Assembly: GCA_963719875.1 (NCBI GenBank)
Contig: CAVRDJ010000004.1
Coordinates: 1,550,001 to 1,614,000, forward strand
DNA length: 64,000 nucleotides
DNA from: Palsa-360 sp963719875
GTDB lineage: Bacteria > Acidobacteriota > Terriglobia > Acidiferrales > UBA7541
Direction: 5' to 3'
The notes under the pieces were generated by a model. That model saw only the letters and a list, made by a program, of their open reading frames with translations, did no database searches and was not told where the DNA came from. Position 1 is the first letter of the stretch, and each line of letters opens with the position of its first letter. Shown piece by piece: positions 55,751 through 64,000 of this stretch. The position numbers and the translations under genes were made by a program.

Positions 55751-56980
55751 ATGATCAAAGTCCTGTTTTTGATCGAGGATGGTTCGTTCGAGTTCGACAA
55801 CCGGGTTCGTCGCGAGACAGCCACTTTGATAGACGCCGGGATGGGTGTGACTGTAATCTGTCCTAAATACCCAGGTGAGCGTTGGCACAATATTACCGCC
55901 GGAATTCACGTGTACCGCTACCTAAAACCCTCGCTCGGCTCGGGTTTCATGGCTCACGTCGCGGAGTACATGATCAGCTTGATATCTCAAACCGTGTTGG
56001 CTGCATGGGTAGCGTTGCGCCATGGCTTCGACGCCATACACGCGGCGAACCCTCCTGATTTGCTGTGGGTTGTTGCAGCTCCATATCGTCTGCTTTTTGG
56101 AAAGCGCTTTATATTCGATCATCATGATCTCGTTCCCGAACTCTACGAGGATCGTTTCGGGACGCCTGACAGTCGAGTGATGACGGTTCTGCGTTTTCTG
56201 GAACGGATGAGCTTCAGATTCGCACACCACGTCGTCTCGACGAATGAAAGTTACCGCACCGTGGCCATGTGCCGGGGCAACAAACGTGCAGATGAGGTCA
56301 CCGTTGTACGTAATGGGCCAGCGCCTGACGATTTCCCGGACGGCGAACCCGACCCGAAGATCCGTGCTCTCGGTCGAATCGTGGTTGGCTACCTGGGGAA
56401 TATGAATCCACAGGATGGCGTCGATCGATTTCTCGAGATGGCACGCCTGCTTCGCAAAGTACATCAGCGCCTGGACATTGGGTTTGTGATGATCGGCAAG
56501 GGGGACTCATTCGAGGATCTTGTTCGATTGCGAGACGAGTTTGGCCTAACCGACGTCGTCGCAATGACCGGGCGTATTCCGTGGAGCGATGTGGTTGCTT
56601 CACTGCGGGCAACCGACATTTGTGTGCAGCCTGATCCACCGGGGCTCCTCAATAATAACTCGACCATGAACAAATTGATGGAGTATATGTCGCTCGGCCG
56701 CGCGGTGGTGACCTACGATCTTGCCGAGACGCGCGTATCCGGTGGCGACGCAGTGCTCTATGTGCGGGGGAGCAGTACCGAAGACCTGGCAATCGCTGTG
56801 ATGGCTTTGGCTGACAACCCTGACCGGATTCGAGAGCTGCAACGCGCCGGGCAGAAGCGCGTGCGCGACGTTCTTAGCTGGGACCATCAGTCGCCGCGCC
56901 TAGTTGAGGTTTATGAGAAGTTGTTTCCGGAAAGCGCGCCGCTAGGAAACCGGCGGAATGCGGCGCGTGTATCTGCGTGA
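55751..56980 (+). CDS. Glycosyltransferase family 4
   Basis: A 409-residue GT4 from the ATG at 55751 (MIKVLFLIEDGSFEFDNRVR), the natural start of the acceptor domain; an upstream in-frame ATG (55601) overlaps the methyltransferase by more than 50 bases. Motifs: HAANPPDLLWVVAAPYRL, FDHHDLVPELYEDRF, GYLGNMNPQDGVDRFLEM and the donor site NNSTMNKLMEYMSLGRAVV. The DHHDLVPE motif is typical of certain EPS GT4s. Confidence 0.9.
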   Translation: MIKVLFLIEDGSFEFDNRVRRETATLIDAGMGVTVICPKYPGERWHNITAGIHVYRYLKPSLGSGFMAHVAEYMISLISQTVLAAWVALRHGFDAIHAANPPDLLWVVAAPYRLLFGKRFIFDHHDLVPELYEDRFGTPDSRVMTVLRFLERMSFRFAHHVVSTNESYRTVAMCRGNKRADEVTVVRNGPAPDDFPDGEPDPKIRALGRIVVGYLGNMNPQDGVDRFLEMARLLRKVHQRLDIGFVMIGKGDSFEDLVRLRDEFGLTDVVAMTGRIPWSDVVASLRATDICVQPDPPGLLNNNSTMNKLMEYMSLGRAVVTYDLAETRVSGGDAVLYVRGSSTEDLAIAVMALADNPDRIRELQRAGQKRVRDVLSWDHQSPRLVEVYEKLFPESAPLGNRRNAARVSA

Positions 56981-57347
56981 CCGGACGTTGAATTATGGAG
57001 CAGCGCTAGCGCAAGTTCTGACGTTCGGCGAAAGACCAGGTCTGCAGTTTGAGGCCCGCAAAGGTGCGGAGTTGCCGGATGTTATGCTGAGGCTGTGGGG
57101 CAATCTGAAACGGTCTCTGGATATGGCGATGCAGCTCGTCGCAGCGCGAACGCCAAATGCAATGAAGCGTGCCTACTATTCTGATCTCCTTAATGCATAG
57201 CACCGGGCGTGCGATCTTACCCCGAGTCGGTTTTCCATCGCACAACTATTGAGCAAGAAGCGCGTCAAACGCTTGATCGCGGCGCAATGAACGGCGTTTG
57301 CTTATCGATCTCCTCGCGTACCTCCAATCTCATAGGAGCACTAAGTC
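56981..57347. other. Region between GT4 and sugar-nucleotide dehydrogenase
   Basis: About 370 bases. An 80-codon frame at 56958-57200 (starting MRRVYLRDRTLNYG) overlaps the GT4 end and could be a small protein, but it has no ribosome-binding site or recognised family. The rest has no feature. Confidence 0.4.
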
Positions 57348-58709
57348 ATGAACATCTGCATAGTCGGTTTAGGGTACGTGGGTACTGTATCAGCTGCGTG
57401 CCTGGCGGTTCAGGACCACCGCGTTTGGGGCGTTGATATCAACCCTGAAAAGGTTCGAATCATCAACCAGGGCTGTTCCCCCATCGTTGAGGATGGCCTC
57501 GGCGACAAGATAGCGAAGGCCAGGCGCATGGGACGCCTATCCGCCACCGGAGATATTGAAGAAGCAGTGCGCGAGACGGAGCTGTGCTTCGTGGCGGTAG
57601 CAACTCCCAGTCGACCCAATGGGGAAGTCGATCCCGCGCATTTGCTGCGCGCCTGTGAACAGATTTCCGATGCGCTAGTAAAGGTGGATGGGCGCCAGAT
57701 CGTGGTGATACGCAGCAGTATCCTCCCGTCGGTACTCCAACGGTGTGAAGACATCTTTACGACGATTGCACCTGGCCGTGTTGAGTTGTGCGTTAATCCA
57801 GAGTTCTTGCGTGAAGGTACGGCGGTTCGTGATTTCGAAGAACCATCGTTTACGCTGCTTGGCGTAGAAGATCCTTCGGTCGAGCTCACGTTGCGGTCCT
57901 TGTACAATGATCTGGCCGCTCCTATCTATGTGTTACCGCCGAAAGAAGCTTTGCTGGTGAAGTACGCCAGTAATTCCTATCACGCGCTCAAGGTCGCATT
58001 CGCGAATGAAATCAGCGCGCTATGTCTACAGCAGGATATTGATGCCCGCGCGGTTATGTCAGTATTCTGCAAGGAGAAAAAACTGAACATTTCCGCACGC
58101 TACCTTGTGCCCGGATTTGCGTTCGGCGGACCGTGTCTGCCAAAAGACGTGCGCGCTCTCCTGTATGCAGCCAAGCAATGCGATGTCGAGCTGCCGGTAA
58201 TTCAAGCCCTGCTCGTCAGCAATGAAAAAGTGGTGGAGCGTGCGGTGCGCCAGGTGGTCGCCAAGGGCGCGCGCTCCGTTGGGCTTATCGGGTTGAGCTT
58301 CAAGTCCAACACCGATGACTTGCGCGAGAGTCCGTTTGTAGAGATTGCCGAGCGGCTTCTGGGCAAGGGCTACGAACTTAAGATCTACGACCCGAACGTC
58401 TCGTTGGCACGGTTGACCGGCAGCAACAAGGAATACATTGAAAGTGTGATCCCGCACATTGCTCGCTTCCTGGTGCCCTCGCTGGACGAATTGGCCTGCT
58501 GCAAATTAATAATAGTCGGCCACCATTATTCGAACGTGCATGCATTTCTCAGCGACATCGGGGCAGAGGTGATCGATTTCGCCGGCCAAGACCGAATATC
58601 GTCACAAATGGAGCAGCGGTTGGCGCCTAAACGTCTGGCGGACTACGCGCTTGAATCACATAACATGGTTGGCGCAAGACATCCGACCAGAATTGGTGAA
58701 GTAAGTTAA
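57348..58709 (+). CDS. algD: AlgD-like GDP-mannose (or UDP-glucose) 6-dehydrogenase
   Basis: A 453-residue NAD-dependent dehydrogenase. Rossmann start MNICIVGLGYVGTVSAACLA, catalytic Cys in FAFGGPCLPKDVRAL, and segments CKEKKLN, GLSFKSNTDDLRESP and NKEYIESVIPHI closely parallel AlgD of Pseudomonas rather than Ugd, so GDP-mannuronate is the more likely product. The two-step four-electron oxidation would give an activated uronate for the polymer. It is slightly longer than AlgD at the C-terminus. UDP-glucose dehydrogenase remains possible because the families overlap. Confidence 0.85.
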   Translation: MNICIVGLGYVGTVSAACLAVQDHRVWGVDINPEKVRIINQGCSPIVEDGLGDKIAKARRMGRLSATGDIEEAVRETELCFVAVATPSRPNGEVDPAHLLRACEQISDALVKVDGRQIVVIRSSILPSVLQRCEDIFTTIAPGRVELCVNPEFLREGTAVRDFEEPSFTLLGVEDPSVELTLRSLYNDLAAPIYVLPPKEALLVKYASNSYHALKVAFANEISALCLQQDIDARAVMSVFCKEKKLNISARYLVPGFAFGGPCLPKDVRALLYAAKQCDVELPVIQALLVSNEKVVERAVRQVVAKGARSVGLIGLSFKSNTDDLRESPFVEIAERLLGKGYELKIYDPNVSLARLTGSNKEYIESVIPHIARFLVPSLDELACCKLIIVGHHYSNVHAFLSDIGAEVIDFAGQDRISSQMEQRLAPKRLADYALESHNMVGARHPTRIGEVS

Positions 58710-58749
58710 TGACCCACATACCCTCATTGCTCAGTCCGTCTGGTGCCTA

Positions 58750-60720
58750 TTGATCACCAGTAGCAGAGGTCTTCGTGATCGGGCGCAGTGGTACGCGAGG
58801 CGGCTGGGGAGCATGCCTCTGCCCGAAATACCGCACCGAGTGCTAGAGGCAGTCAAACGGAGCTCTGATCGCCGAGGCAAATTCGCCGCGCAGTACGTAC
58901 ATGCTTCTGACAGGTCGCGTCGGCTATCACCGCCATCGTTCCCGCTCGATTTGGATGCGCTCCATGGTGCGGGCGAAGGCGACCGTGCGCGCATTGCGAG
59001 CCAGGCTCGCGACATTCTCGAAGGTAAACTGGTTCTTCTGGGGCAGCGCTGGCCTGTGGGCGCAAGAACCGACTGGGCGCTCGACCCAGTGAGCGGTTCG
59101 CATTGGGATTGGGACCGGCTCTGTTTCGATATAGACCGCCGCCTCGGCGGAGGACCAGGAGACGTTAAGTTTACTTGGGAGCTGTCTCGACTACAGCACC
59201 TGCAGGTTCTCGCACTGGACGCGTTTCTATCCAGCAGCGAAGCCGCCCGGATAGCATGCCTTGACGACCTCTCAGCATGGATTGCCGGCAACCCTCCTTT
59301 TCGAGGCCTCGGCTATGCCTGCGGAATCGAACTTTCCTCGCGAATTCTTTCAGTGCTTGTCGTGGTCGCCTTGCTGGGCCCCGGGTCGCTACCTTCAGAG
59401 ATCTCCTCCGCGATTTGGGACCTGCTAAACGCCCATGGTGGATGGCTCGCTCGCTATCCATCGTTGTATTCCTCGGCCAACAACCATCTAGTGGCGGAAG
59501 CAGGGGGCCTGTTCGCGATTGGCTCTCTTGCGCCGGAACTGCCTCAAGCAGGGACATGGCGCAAGATGGGCCGGGAGTACCTTGAGCGCGAAGCAGCGCG
59601 ACAAATCACCTCAGACGGGGTCGGCGCGGAGCAATCGCCGAGTTACCAAGCTTACGTGATGGAGTGGCTGCTTGTTGCTCGCCGCATTGCTATTGCTACC
59701 GGTCAACGCCTCGATCCTGTGATCGACCAACGACTGGTCGCCGGCGCTGCGTTCCTAGCCGGGATCCTAGACGATTGTGGTAACCATCCTCGCTTCGGCG
59801 ACGACGACGATGGCACAGTCTTACGCCAGGATCTTGGCCACGATCAGCTGGCTTTCGCGATCGCCGGTGCAATTGGGGCGCTTTTTGGCAACAGCTCGTT
59901 CTGCCACCCTAAATATCGTCTCGATCTTCGGGCGCGAATGCTCGGCGCGTCAAGTCTCCCTGCGAAAGATTGGCGTCCTATGTCGAAAACCTTCGCCCAG
60001 GGCGGCTATACCGTGATGCGCTCTGGGCAATTGATGGCGTTATTCGACCATGGCCCGCTTGGGTACTCCTATACCGCAGGGCACGGACACGCGGACGCAC
60101 TTGCCGTTTGGCTGCACGTCGGTGGTACGCCGCTATTGGTCGACGCGGGAACCTTCCGCTATAACCACGACGCTGGTTGGCGCGAGCACATGCGAGGCAC
60201 CGCGGCCCATAACACCATCATGATCGACGGCCTGGATCAGAGTGAGCAGACTGGACCTTTTAATTGGGGGAGACGGGCGCGTGGGCAGCTGGTCTCAGCG
60301 GAACTTGAAGCCACACCGACCGTAACTGCCGCCCATGATGGGTACGCGCGACTCGGCATCACGCACGAGCGAACTGTCTCTCTCGGTGAAAATAGGTTCC
60401 TGATCATGGATCGCGTTCTCGGGTCGGGCCGCCACCATGTTCGTTTAACACTGCAGTTTGCCCCCGGCTTCGTAGTAGAAACCGCTGGAGAGCAGCGCTG
60501 GCGAGTCGTGGCGGAGGGCGGCCCAGCGGCCTTCGTTGATCTCGCCTGTTCACCGCTGGCTGCGCGCGTTGTGCAGCAGACTTTAGTACCAGGTCCGGGC
60601 GCCATATCGCCACATTACAACGAACTCATCCCTGCACCCAGCCTACTACTCGAAGGCAATGTATCCTTGCCGTTGAAAGTGATCAATATTATTAGAATCG
60701 CAGCCGAAGGGCTCCACTGA
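58750..60720 (+). CDS. Heparinase II/III family polysaccharide lyase
   Basis: A 656-residue protein. An N-terminal alpha/alpha-toroid region (about 1-380) precedes a heparinase II/III catalytic/beta-sandwich module (about 400-620): YSYTAGHGHADALAVWLHV (catalytic-region His/Asp), LVDAGTFRYNHD and GTAAHNTIMIDGLDQSEQ. No signal peptide is seen. Lyases of this type accompany EPS operons in many bacteria and may trim or remodel uronate-containing polymer. The TTG at 58750 is a weak start and an ATG downstream is possible. Confidence 0.87.
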   Translation: MITSSRGLRDRAQWYARRLGSMPLPEIPHRVLEAVKRSSDRRGKFAAQYVHASDRSRRLSPPSFPLDLDALHGAGEGDRARIASQARDILEGKLVLLGQRWPVGARTDWALDPVSGSHWDWDRLCFDIDRRLGGGPGDVKFTWELSRLQHLQVLALDAFLSSSEAARIACLDDLSAWIAGNPPFRGLGYACGIELSSRILSVLVVVALLGPGSLPSEISSAIWDLLNAHGGWLARYPSLYSSANNHLVAEAGGLFAIGSLAPELPQAGTWRKMGREYLEREAARQITSDGVGAEQSPSYQAYVMEWLLVARRIAIATGQRLDPVIDQRLVAGAAFLAGILDDCGNHPRFGDDDDGTVLRQDLGHDQLAFAIAGAIGALFGNSSFCHPKYRLDLRARMLGASSLPAKDWRPMSKTFAQGGYTVMRSGQLMALFDHGPLGYSYTAGHGHADALAVWLHVGGTPLLVDAGTFRYNHDAGWREHMRGTAAHNTIMIDGLDQSEQTGPFNWGRRARGQLVSAELEATPTVTAAHDGYARLGITHERTVSLGENRFLIMDRVLGSGRHHVRLTLQFAPGFVVETAGEQRWRVVAEGGPAAFVDLACSPLAARVVQQTLVPGPGAISPHYNELIPAPSLLLEGNVSLPLKVINIIRIAAEGLH

Positions 60721-60721
60721 T

Positions 60722-62626
60722 ATGTGTGGCATTGCAGGCATTCTTTCCCATCACGGAAATACACCAGATTCCAGGGTGTTGTCACGGATGATGGACGCAA
60801 TGCGCCACCGGGGACCGGATGATTCCGGGAGCTTTTTCGATCGCGAGGTAGCTCTGGGATTTCGCCGTCTGTCGATTATTGATCTGTCCGGCGGTCACCA
60901 ACCGCTCTCGACCTCCTGCGGTCGTTACACGATTGTCTTCAATGGTGAGATCTACAACTACCGCGAATTGCGCGAGGAACTTGTTCGGGACTTGGGGGCG
61001 TCGTTCCATACCGTTTCAGATACCGAGGTTGTGGTTAATGCGCTGAAGTACTGGGGCACGGATGCAATTTCTCGCTTCAACGGGATGTACGCGTTCGCGG
61101 TTTGGGATGCACACGAACGTTCGCTCCTCCTGGCCCGCGATCGCATTGGCAAGAAGCCGCTTTTCTACAGTGTCTCCCAGCACGGCATGGTGTTCGCATC
61201 AGAAGTTAAATCGCTGCTCGAGCATCCCGATGTGCCGCGAGCGCTTGATACGTCCCGGCTTCCGACCTTTCTCACCTATCGTTATCTCCCCGGGGATGAG
61301 ACGCTGTTCGCCGGCGTGCATTGTTTGCCTCCAGGGACGTTGGCCCGCGTTTCCGCAGCTGATGTCCGGGTCACCCCCCGAACCTATTGGGATTTCTCTT
61401 TTCGCAATACGGCATCCGATTCAACGGTTACGAGAGACCTCGAGACATTACTCGACGACGCAGTCCAGCGGCGGATGATCGCCGACGTTCCTCTCGGATT
61501 GTTCCTGTCAGGCGGTCTCGATTCATCGGTAATTCTCGCGTTAATGGCCCGCCACTCGTCGTCGCCCGTGAAGACGTTTTCGATCGCATTCAACACCGGA
61601 TTCAACGAGGCTGAGTTTGCACGCGAAGTGGCGACATTGTTCCACGCACATCACACCGAGGTGCGGTTTGGCGCAGAGGACCTGCTTGAGAATCTCGGTG
61701 CCGCGCTCTGGGCGCGAGAGACACCGGTCACTGAACCCAGCGACATTCCGATCATGTTGCTTGCGCGAACAGCGCGTAAAGATGTCACGGTGGTCCTGTC
61801 AGGCGAGGGGAGCGACGAGATTTTTGGCGGTTATCTGAAGTACGGAGCCGAGGCCGCCATTGACCGTTGGTCATCACTAACACCGCGTAGCATTTTAGGC
61901 GCCGCAGCTCGGTTCATGCCCTACCGAATGAGGGGTCTGCAACTAGCCATGGAGTGCGCGTCCGAGCCGGATCGGATGGAGCGGTACGCAGCGTGGTTTG
62001 GCGGTTTTCGCGGGTTGGAGCTGCAACGGTTGCTTTGCTCGGATTTGGCTCGGATGCCAGTACACACTTTTAGCCAAGCCGTAGTGGACCGTAAAGCGTT
62101 TCCTGGGGTAGTTGACCAGATGATGTACCTCGACCTGAAACATTGGTTGCCGGCGAACCTGCTGCTGCGCAGCGATCGCATGTCGATGGCCAATGGGCTC
62201 GAGCTAAGGTGCCCTTTCCTTGACTACCGTCTCGTCGAGTTCGCAGCGCTGCGAGTTGCGGAAACCGACAAGGTCGCCTTCAACGGCGGCAAGCTTTTGC
62301 TGAAGGAGTTAGCGCGCCAGTGGCTGCCCGATTCGATCATCGATCGCCGGAAGTGGGGCTTCAAAGTCCCGATCGCGGCCTGGCTGCGCGGCGAACTCCT
62401 ACCCTTACTACGGCAGTACCTTCTTGCCCCTAGTTCGCCGCTCTCAGAATTACTCGACGCCGCGACCGTTGCTAGGTTGATTGATGAACACGCAGCAGGA
62501 CGAAAGAATCATGAGAAACAACTTTGGATCCTGCTTCAACTCCACCTTTGGCACGCGATGTTCGTGGAGCGTTCGCTTCGCCCAGATGAGTTACGGGAAG
62601 CCATCGCCATGGGCGGAAGAATATGA
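60722..62626 (+). CDS. asnB: AsnB-type glutamine-hydrolysing amidotransferase
   Basis: A 634-residue two-domain enzyme: N-terminal glutaminase with Cys2 (MCGIAGIL), MRHRGPDDSG and VFNGEIYNY, and C-terminal synthetase with the PP-loop LSGGLDSSVIL and SGEGSDEIFGGY. It starts two bases after the lyase stop, so it is translated with it. The same pairing with heparinase is seen in other exopolysaccharide loci, where the enzyme may amidate a uronic acid rather than make asparagine for protein synthesis. Confidence 0.93.
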   Translation: MCGIAGILSHHGNTPDSRVLSRMMDAMRHRGPDDSGSFFDREVALGFRRLSIIDLSGGHQPLSTSCGRYTIVFNGEIYNYRELREELVRDLGASFHTVSDTEVVVNALKYWGTDAISRFNGMYAFAVWDAHERSLLLARDRIGKKPLFYSVSQHGMVFASEVKSLLEHPDVPRALDTSRLPTFLTYRYLPGDETLFAGVHCLPPGTLARVSAADVRVTPRTYWDFSFRNTASDSTVTRDLETLLDDAVQRRMIADVPLGLFLSGGLDSSVILALMARHSSSPVKTFSIAFNTGFNEAEFAREVATLFHAHHTEVRFGAEDLLENLGAALWARETPVTEPSDIPIMLLARTARKDVTVVLSGEGSDEIFGGYLKYGAEAAIDRWSSLTPRSILGAAARFMPYRMRGLQLAMECASEPDRMERYAAWFGGFRGLELQRLLCSDLARMPVHTFSQAVVDRKAFPGVVDQMMYLDLKHWLPANLLLRSDRMSMANGLELRCPFLDYRLVEFAALRVAETDKVAFNGGKLLLKELARQWLPDSIIDRRKWGFKVPIAAWLRGELLPLLRQYLLAPSSPLSELLDAATVARLIDEHAAGRKNHEKQLWILLQLHLWHAMFVERSLRPDELREAIAMGGRI

Positions 62627-62767
62627 GTTGCGTACAGCCGGGACCTGGGGGGAAGCCGTCAAGCTTGTCCATGACACCCACGACTCTCCACTAGTGCTGT
62701 CATGAAGACTTAAGTTCTTGCCCTTTTTTTTCTTGATTCCTGAATTCTGAACTCAGTCATAGATCAC

Positions 62768-64000
62768 ATGTCTACTCTACTCATACTCGCTGTCTTGTCC
62801 TTCTGTGTGGCGTTCGTCCTGACGCCGCTGTGCCGGGACCTCGCGATCCGCTGGGGGTTGGTGGATCAACCTGACGATATCCGCAAATTCCACTCGAGAT
62901 CCATCCCGCAGGTCGGCGGTATCGCTATCTTCATCGCCTACCTGGTTTCTTTCGCTGTCTTTCTTCCTTCGCCTCTATTCGGTGAAATGGTCCGCAGTCA
63001 CCTCGAAGTTGTTCGAAACCTCTTCCCCGCCGCCACGATAGTTTTCTTCACAGGTCTCCTGGACGACCTGATGGGGCTCAAACCCTGGCAAAAATTCGCG
63101 GGTCAGTTCATCGCTGCCGCCGTCGCCGTTTGGGCTGGCGTCCAGATTCCAGCCATCGTGTGGCATCAACTTCCGTCCTGGTGCGCAATCCCTGTGACCG
63201 TACTTTGGCTGGTCGGCTGCACAAATGCATTCAATCTGATCGATGGATTGGACGGCCTTGCCGCCGGTGTCGGTCTCTTGGCCACCATAACCATTTTGAT
63301 AGCCGCTCTCCTCGATCACAACTTTGAACTGGCTATTGCCACCGTTCCCCTCACTGGGGCTCTCCTGGGAATTCTGTGTTTCAACTTCAATCCTGCCTCC
63401 ATTTTCCTGGGCGACTCGGGCAGCCTCTTTATGGGCTTTCTTCTGGGCTGTTACAGCGTTCTCTGGAGCCAGAAATCCGCCACTACCCTAGCCATGACCG
63501 CGCCTGTGATTGCACTCTCGATTCCACTCTTGGATACTGGGCTCGCCATCATTCGCCGTTTCCTCCGACACCAGCCCATCTTCGTCGCCGATCACAGCCA
63601 CATCCATCACAAGCTTCTGGCTCGCGGTCTCACACCCCGCAGGGTTGTTATCCTTATATACATAATCTGTGGGTTCTGCGCGACTCTCTCGCTGCTCCAG
63701 AGCTTTGCGCACGAGCGCTTTGGAGGAGTGATCATCGTTCTCTTCTGCGCTGGCGCTTGGTTTGGCATCCAGCATCTCGGATACGCGGAGTTCGAAATGG
63801 CCCGCCGCCTAGTTCTCGCTGGAAACTTTCGCCGCCAACTGAACGCCGAGCTTCAGCTCAGCACGTTCCGCGACGACTTGGCCGCGGCCACCACACCAGA
63901 TCAGTGCTGGAAAATCCTCCAACACACTTACAGCGAATTCGGCTTCAATGAAATTAGATTCAAACTCGGAAGCCGTCTCTACACCCACACTACGAATGGT
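62768..64000 (+). CDS. WecA/TagO-type undecaprenyl-phosphate glycosyl-1-phosphate transferase (3' end outside window)
   Basis: A 411-codon frame open to the window edge, with the MraY/WecA motifs: TGLLDDLMGLKPWQKFAGQ (DD Mg2+ motif), NAFNLIDGLDGLAAG, FLGDSGSLFMGF and HSHIHHKLLARGL. The polytopic core ends near residue 345. It transfers a sugar-1-phosphate to undecaprenyl phosphate to prime the repeat unit. The chain continues past the normal WecA end with a soluble part (about 345-411 and beyond; RDDLAAATTPDQCWKILQ), so it has an extra C-terminal domain. Confidence 0.9.
   Translation, partial: MSTLLILAVLSFCVAFVLTPLCRDLAIRWGLVDQPDDIRKFHSRSIPQVGGIAIFIAYLVSFAVFLPSPLFGEMVRSHLEVVRNLFPAATIVFFTGLLDDLMGLKPWQKFAGQFIAAAVAVWAGVQIPAIVWHQLPSWCAIPVTVLWLVGCTNAFNLIDGLDGLAAGVGLLATITILIAALLDHNFELAIATVPLTGALLGILCFNFNPASIFLGDSGSLFMGFLLGCYSVLWSQKSATTLAMTAPVIALSIPLLDTGLAIIRRFLRHQPIFVADHSHIHHKLLARGLTPRRVVILIYIICGFCATLSLLQSFAHERFGGVIIVLFCAGAWFGIQHLGYAEFEMARRLVLAGNFRRQLNAELQLSTFRDDLAAATTPDQCWKILQHTYSEFGFNEIRFKLGSRLYTHTTNG

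Noticed and set aside
56958..57200. 80-codon plus-strand frame after a glycosyltransferase
   Set aside because: It overlaps the transferase end, has no ribosome-binding site and no recognised family; kept only as a note.
62690..62767. T-run after a weak hairpin between asnB and the WecA-like gene
   Set aside because: The stem is imperfect and the gap is short within one operon, so a terminator is not supported.

Overview
The window looks like a chromosome segment of a soil Acidobacteriota (Terriglobia-like) bacterium. This is inferred from gene content: an Oar-type TonB-dependent receptor with a carboxypeptidase-regulatory domain, a FecR/DUF6600 secreted protein, several signal-peptide hydrolases, an AMIN-domain Wza-type exporter and many decayed mobile elements. 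No rRNA gene, recognisable tRNA gene or CRISPR array was seen.

Layout. 0-9 kb holds a PAS sensor histidine kinase cut by the left edge, an AsmA-like protein, small membrane proteins, an apparently intact IS630-family element and an FHS-type sugar transporter. 9-18 kb is a loose region: a FecR/DUF6600 protein with a 39-residue tandem repeat, then a gene graveyard with remnants of a GH57 glycosidase, a glycogen synthase, a Ser/Thr protein kinase and an IS110 transposase. 15-28 kb is a minus-strand block of exported proteins: two alpha/beta hydrolases, three paralogous NHL-propeller proteins and one large TonB-dependent receptor, which reads as an outer-membrane uptake or processing module. 28-34 kb is a mobile-DNA zone: a phage-like gene, a broken fragment with an annealing-protein-like motif, a divergent kinase-like protein, an IS3 transposase remnant, and a low-GC two-domain sugar-transferase-like gene lying between two direct 231-bp repeats.

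34.6-64 kb is a long plus-strand exopolysaccharide locus that continues past the right edge. It opens with a PilZ (c-di-GMP) protein and a NusG/RfaH-like antiterminator, then an FAD-monooxygenase/TylF-methyltransferase fusion, a CelD-type acyltransferase, the Wza-like exporter, the Wzc-like tyrosine kinase, a GT-C-like membrane protein, a Wzx flippase, a Wzy-like polymerase, five glycosyltransferases, two methyltransferases, an AlgD-like sugar-nucleotide dehydrogenase, a heparinase II/III lyase, an AsnB-type amidotransferase and a WecA-type priming transferase. Together they specify a Wzx/Wzy-type assembly line for a polymer predicted to contain uronate and to be methylated or acylated, probably controlled by c-di-GMP and by antitermination. 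Function statements rest on motifs read from the translated sequence; no database search was run.
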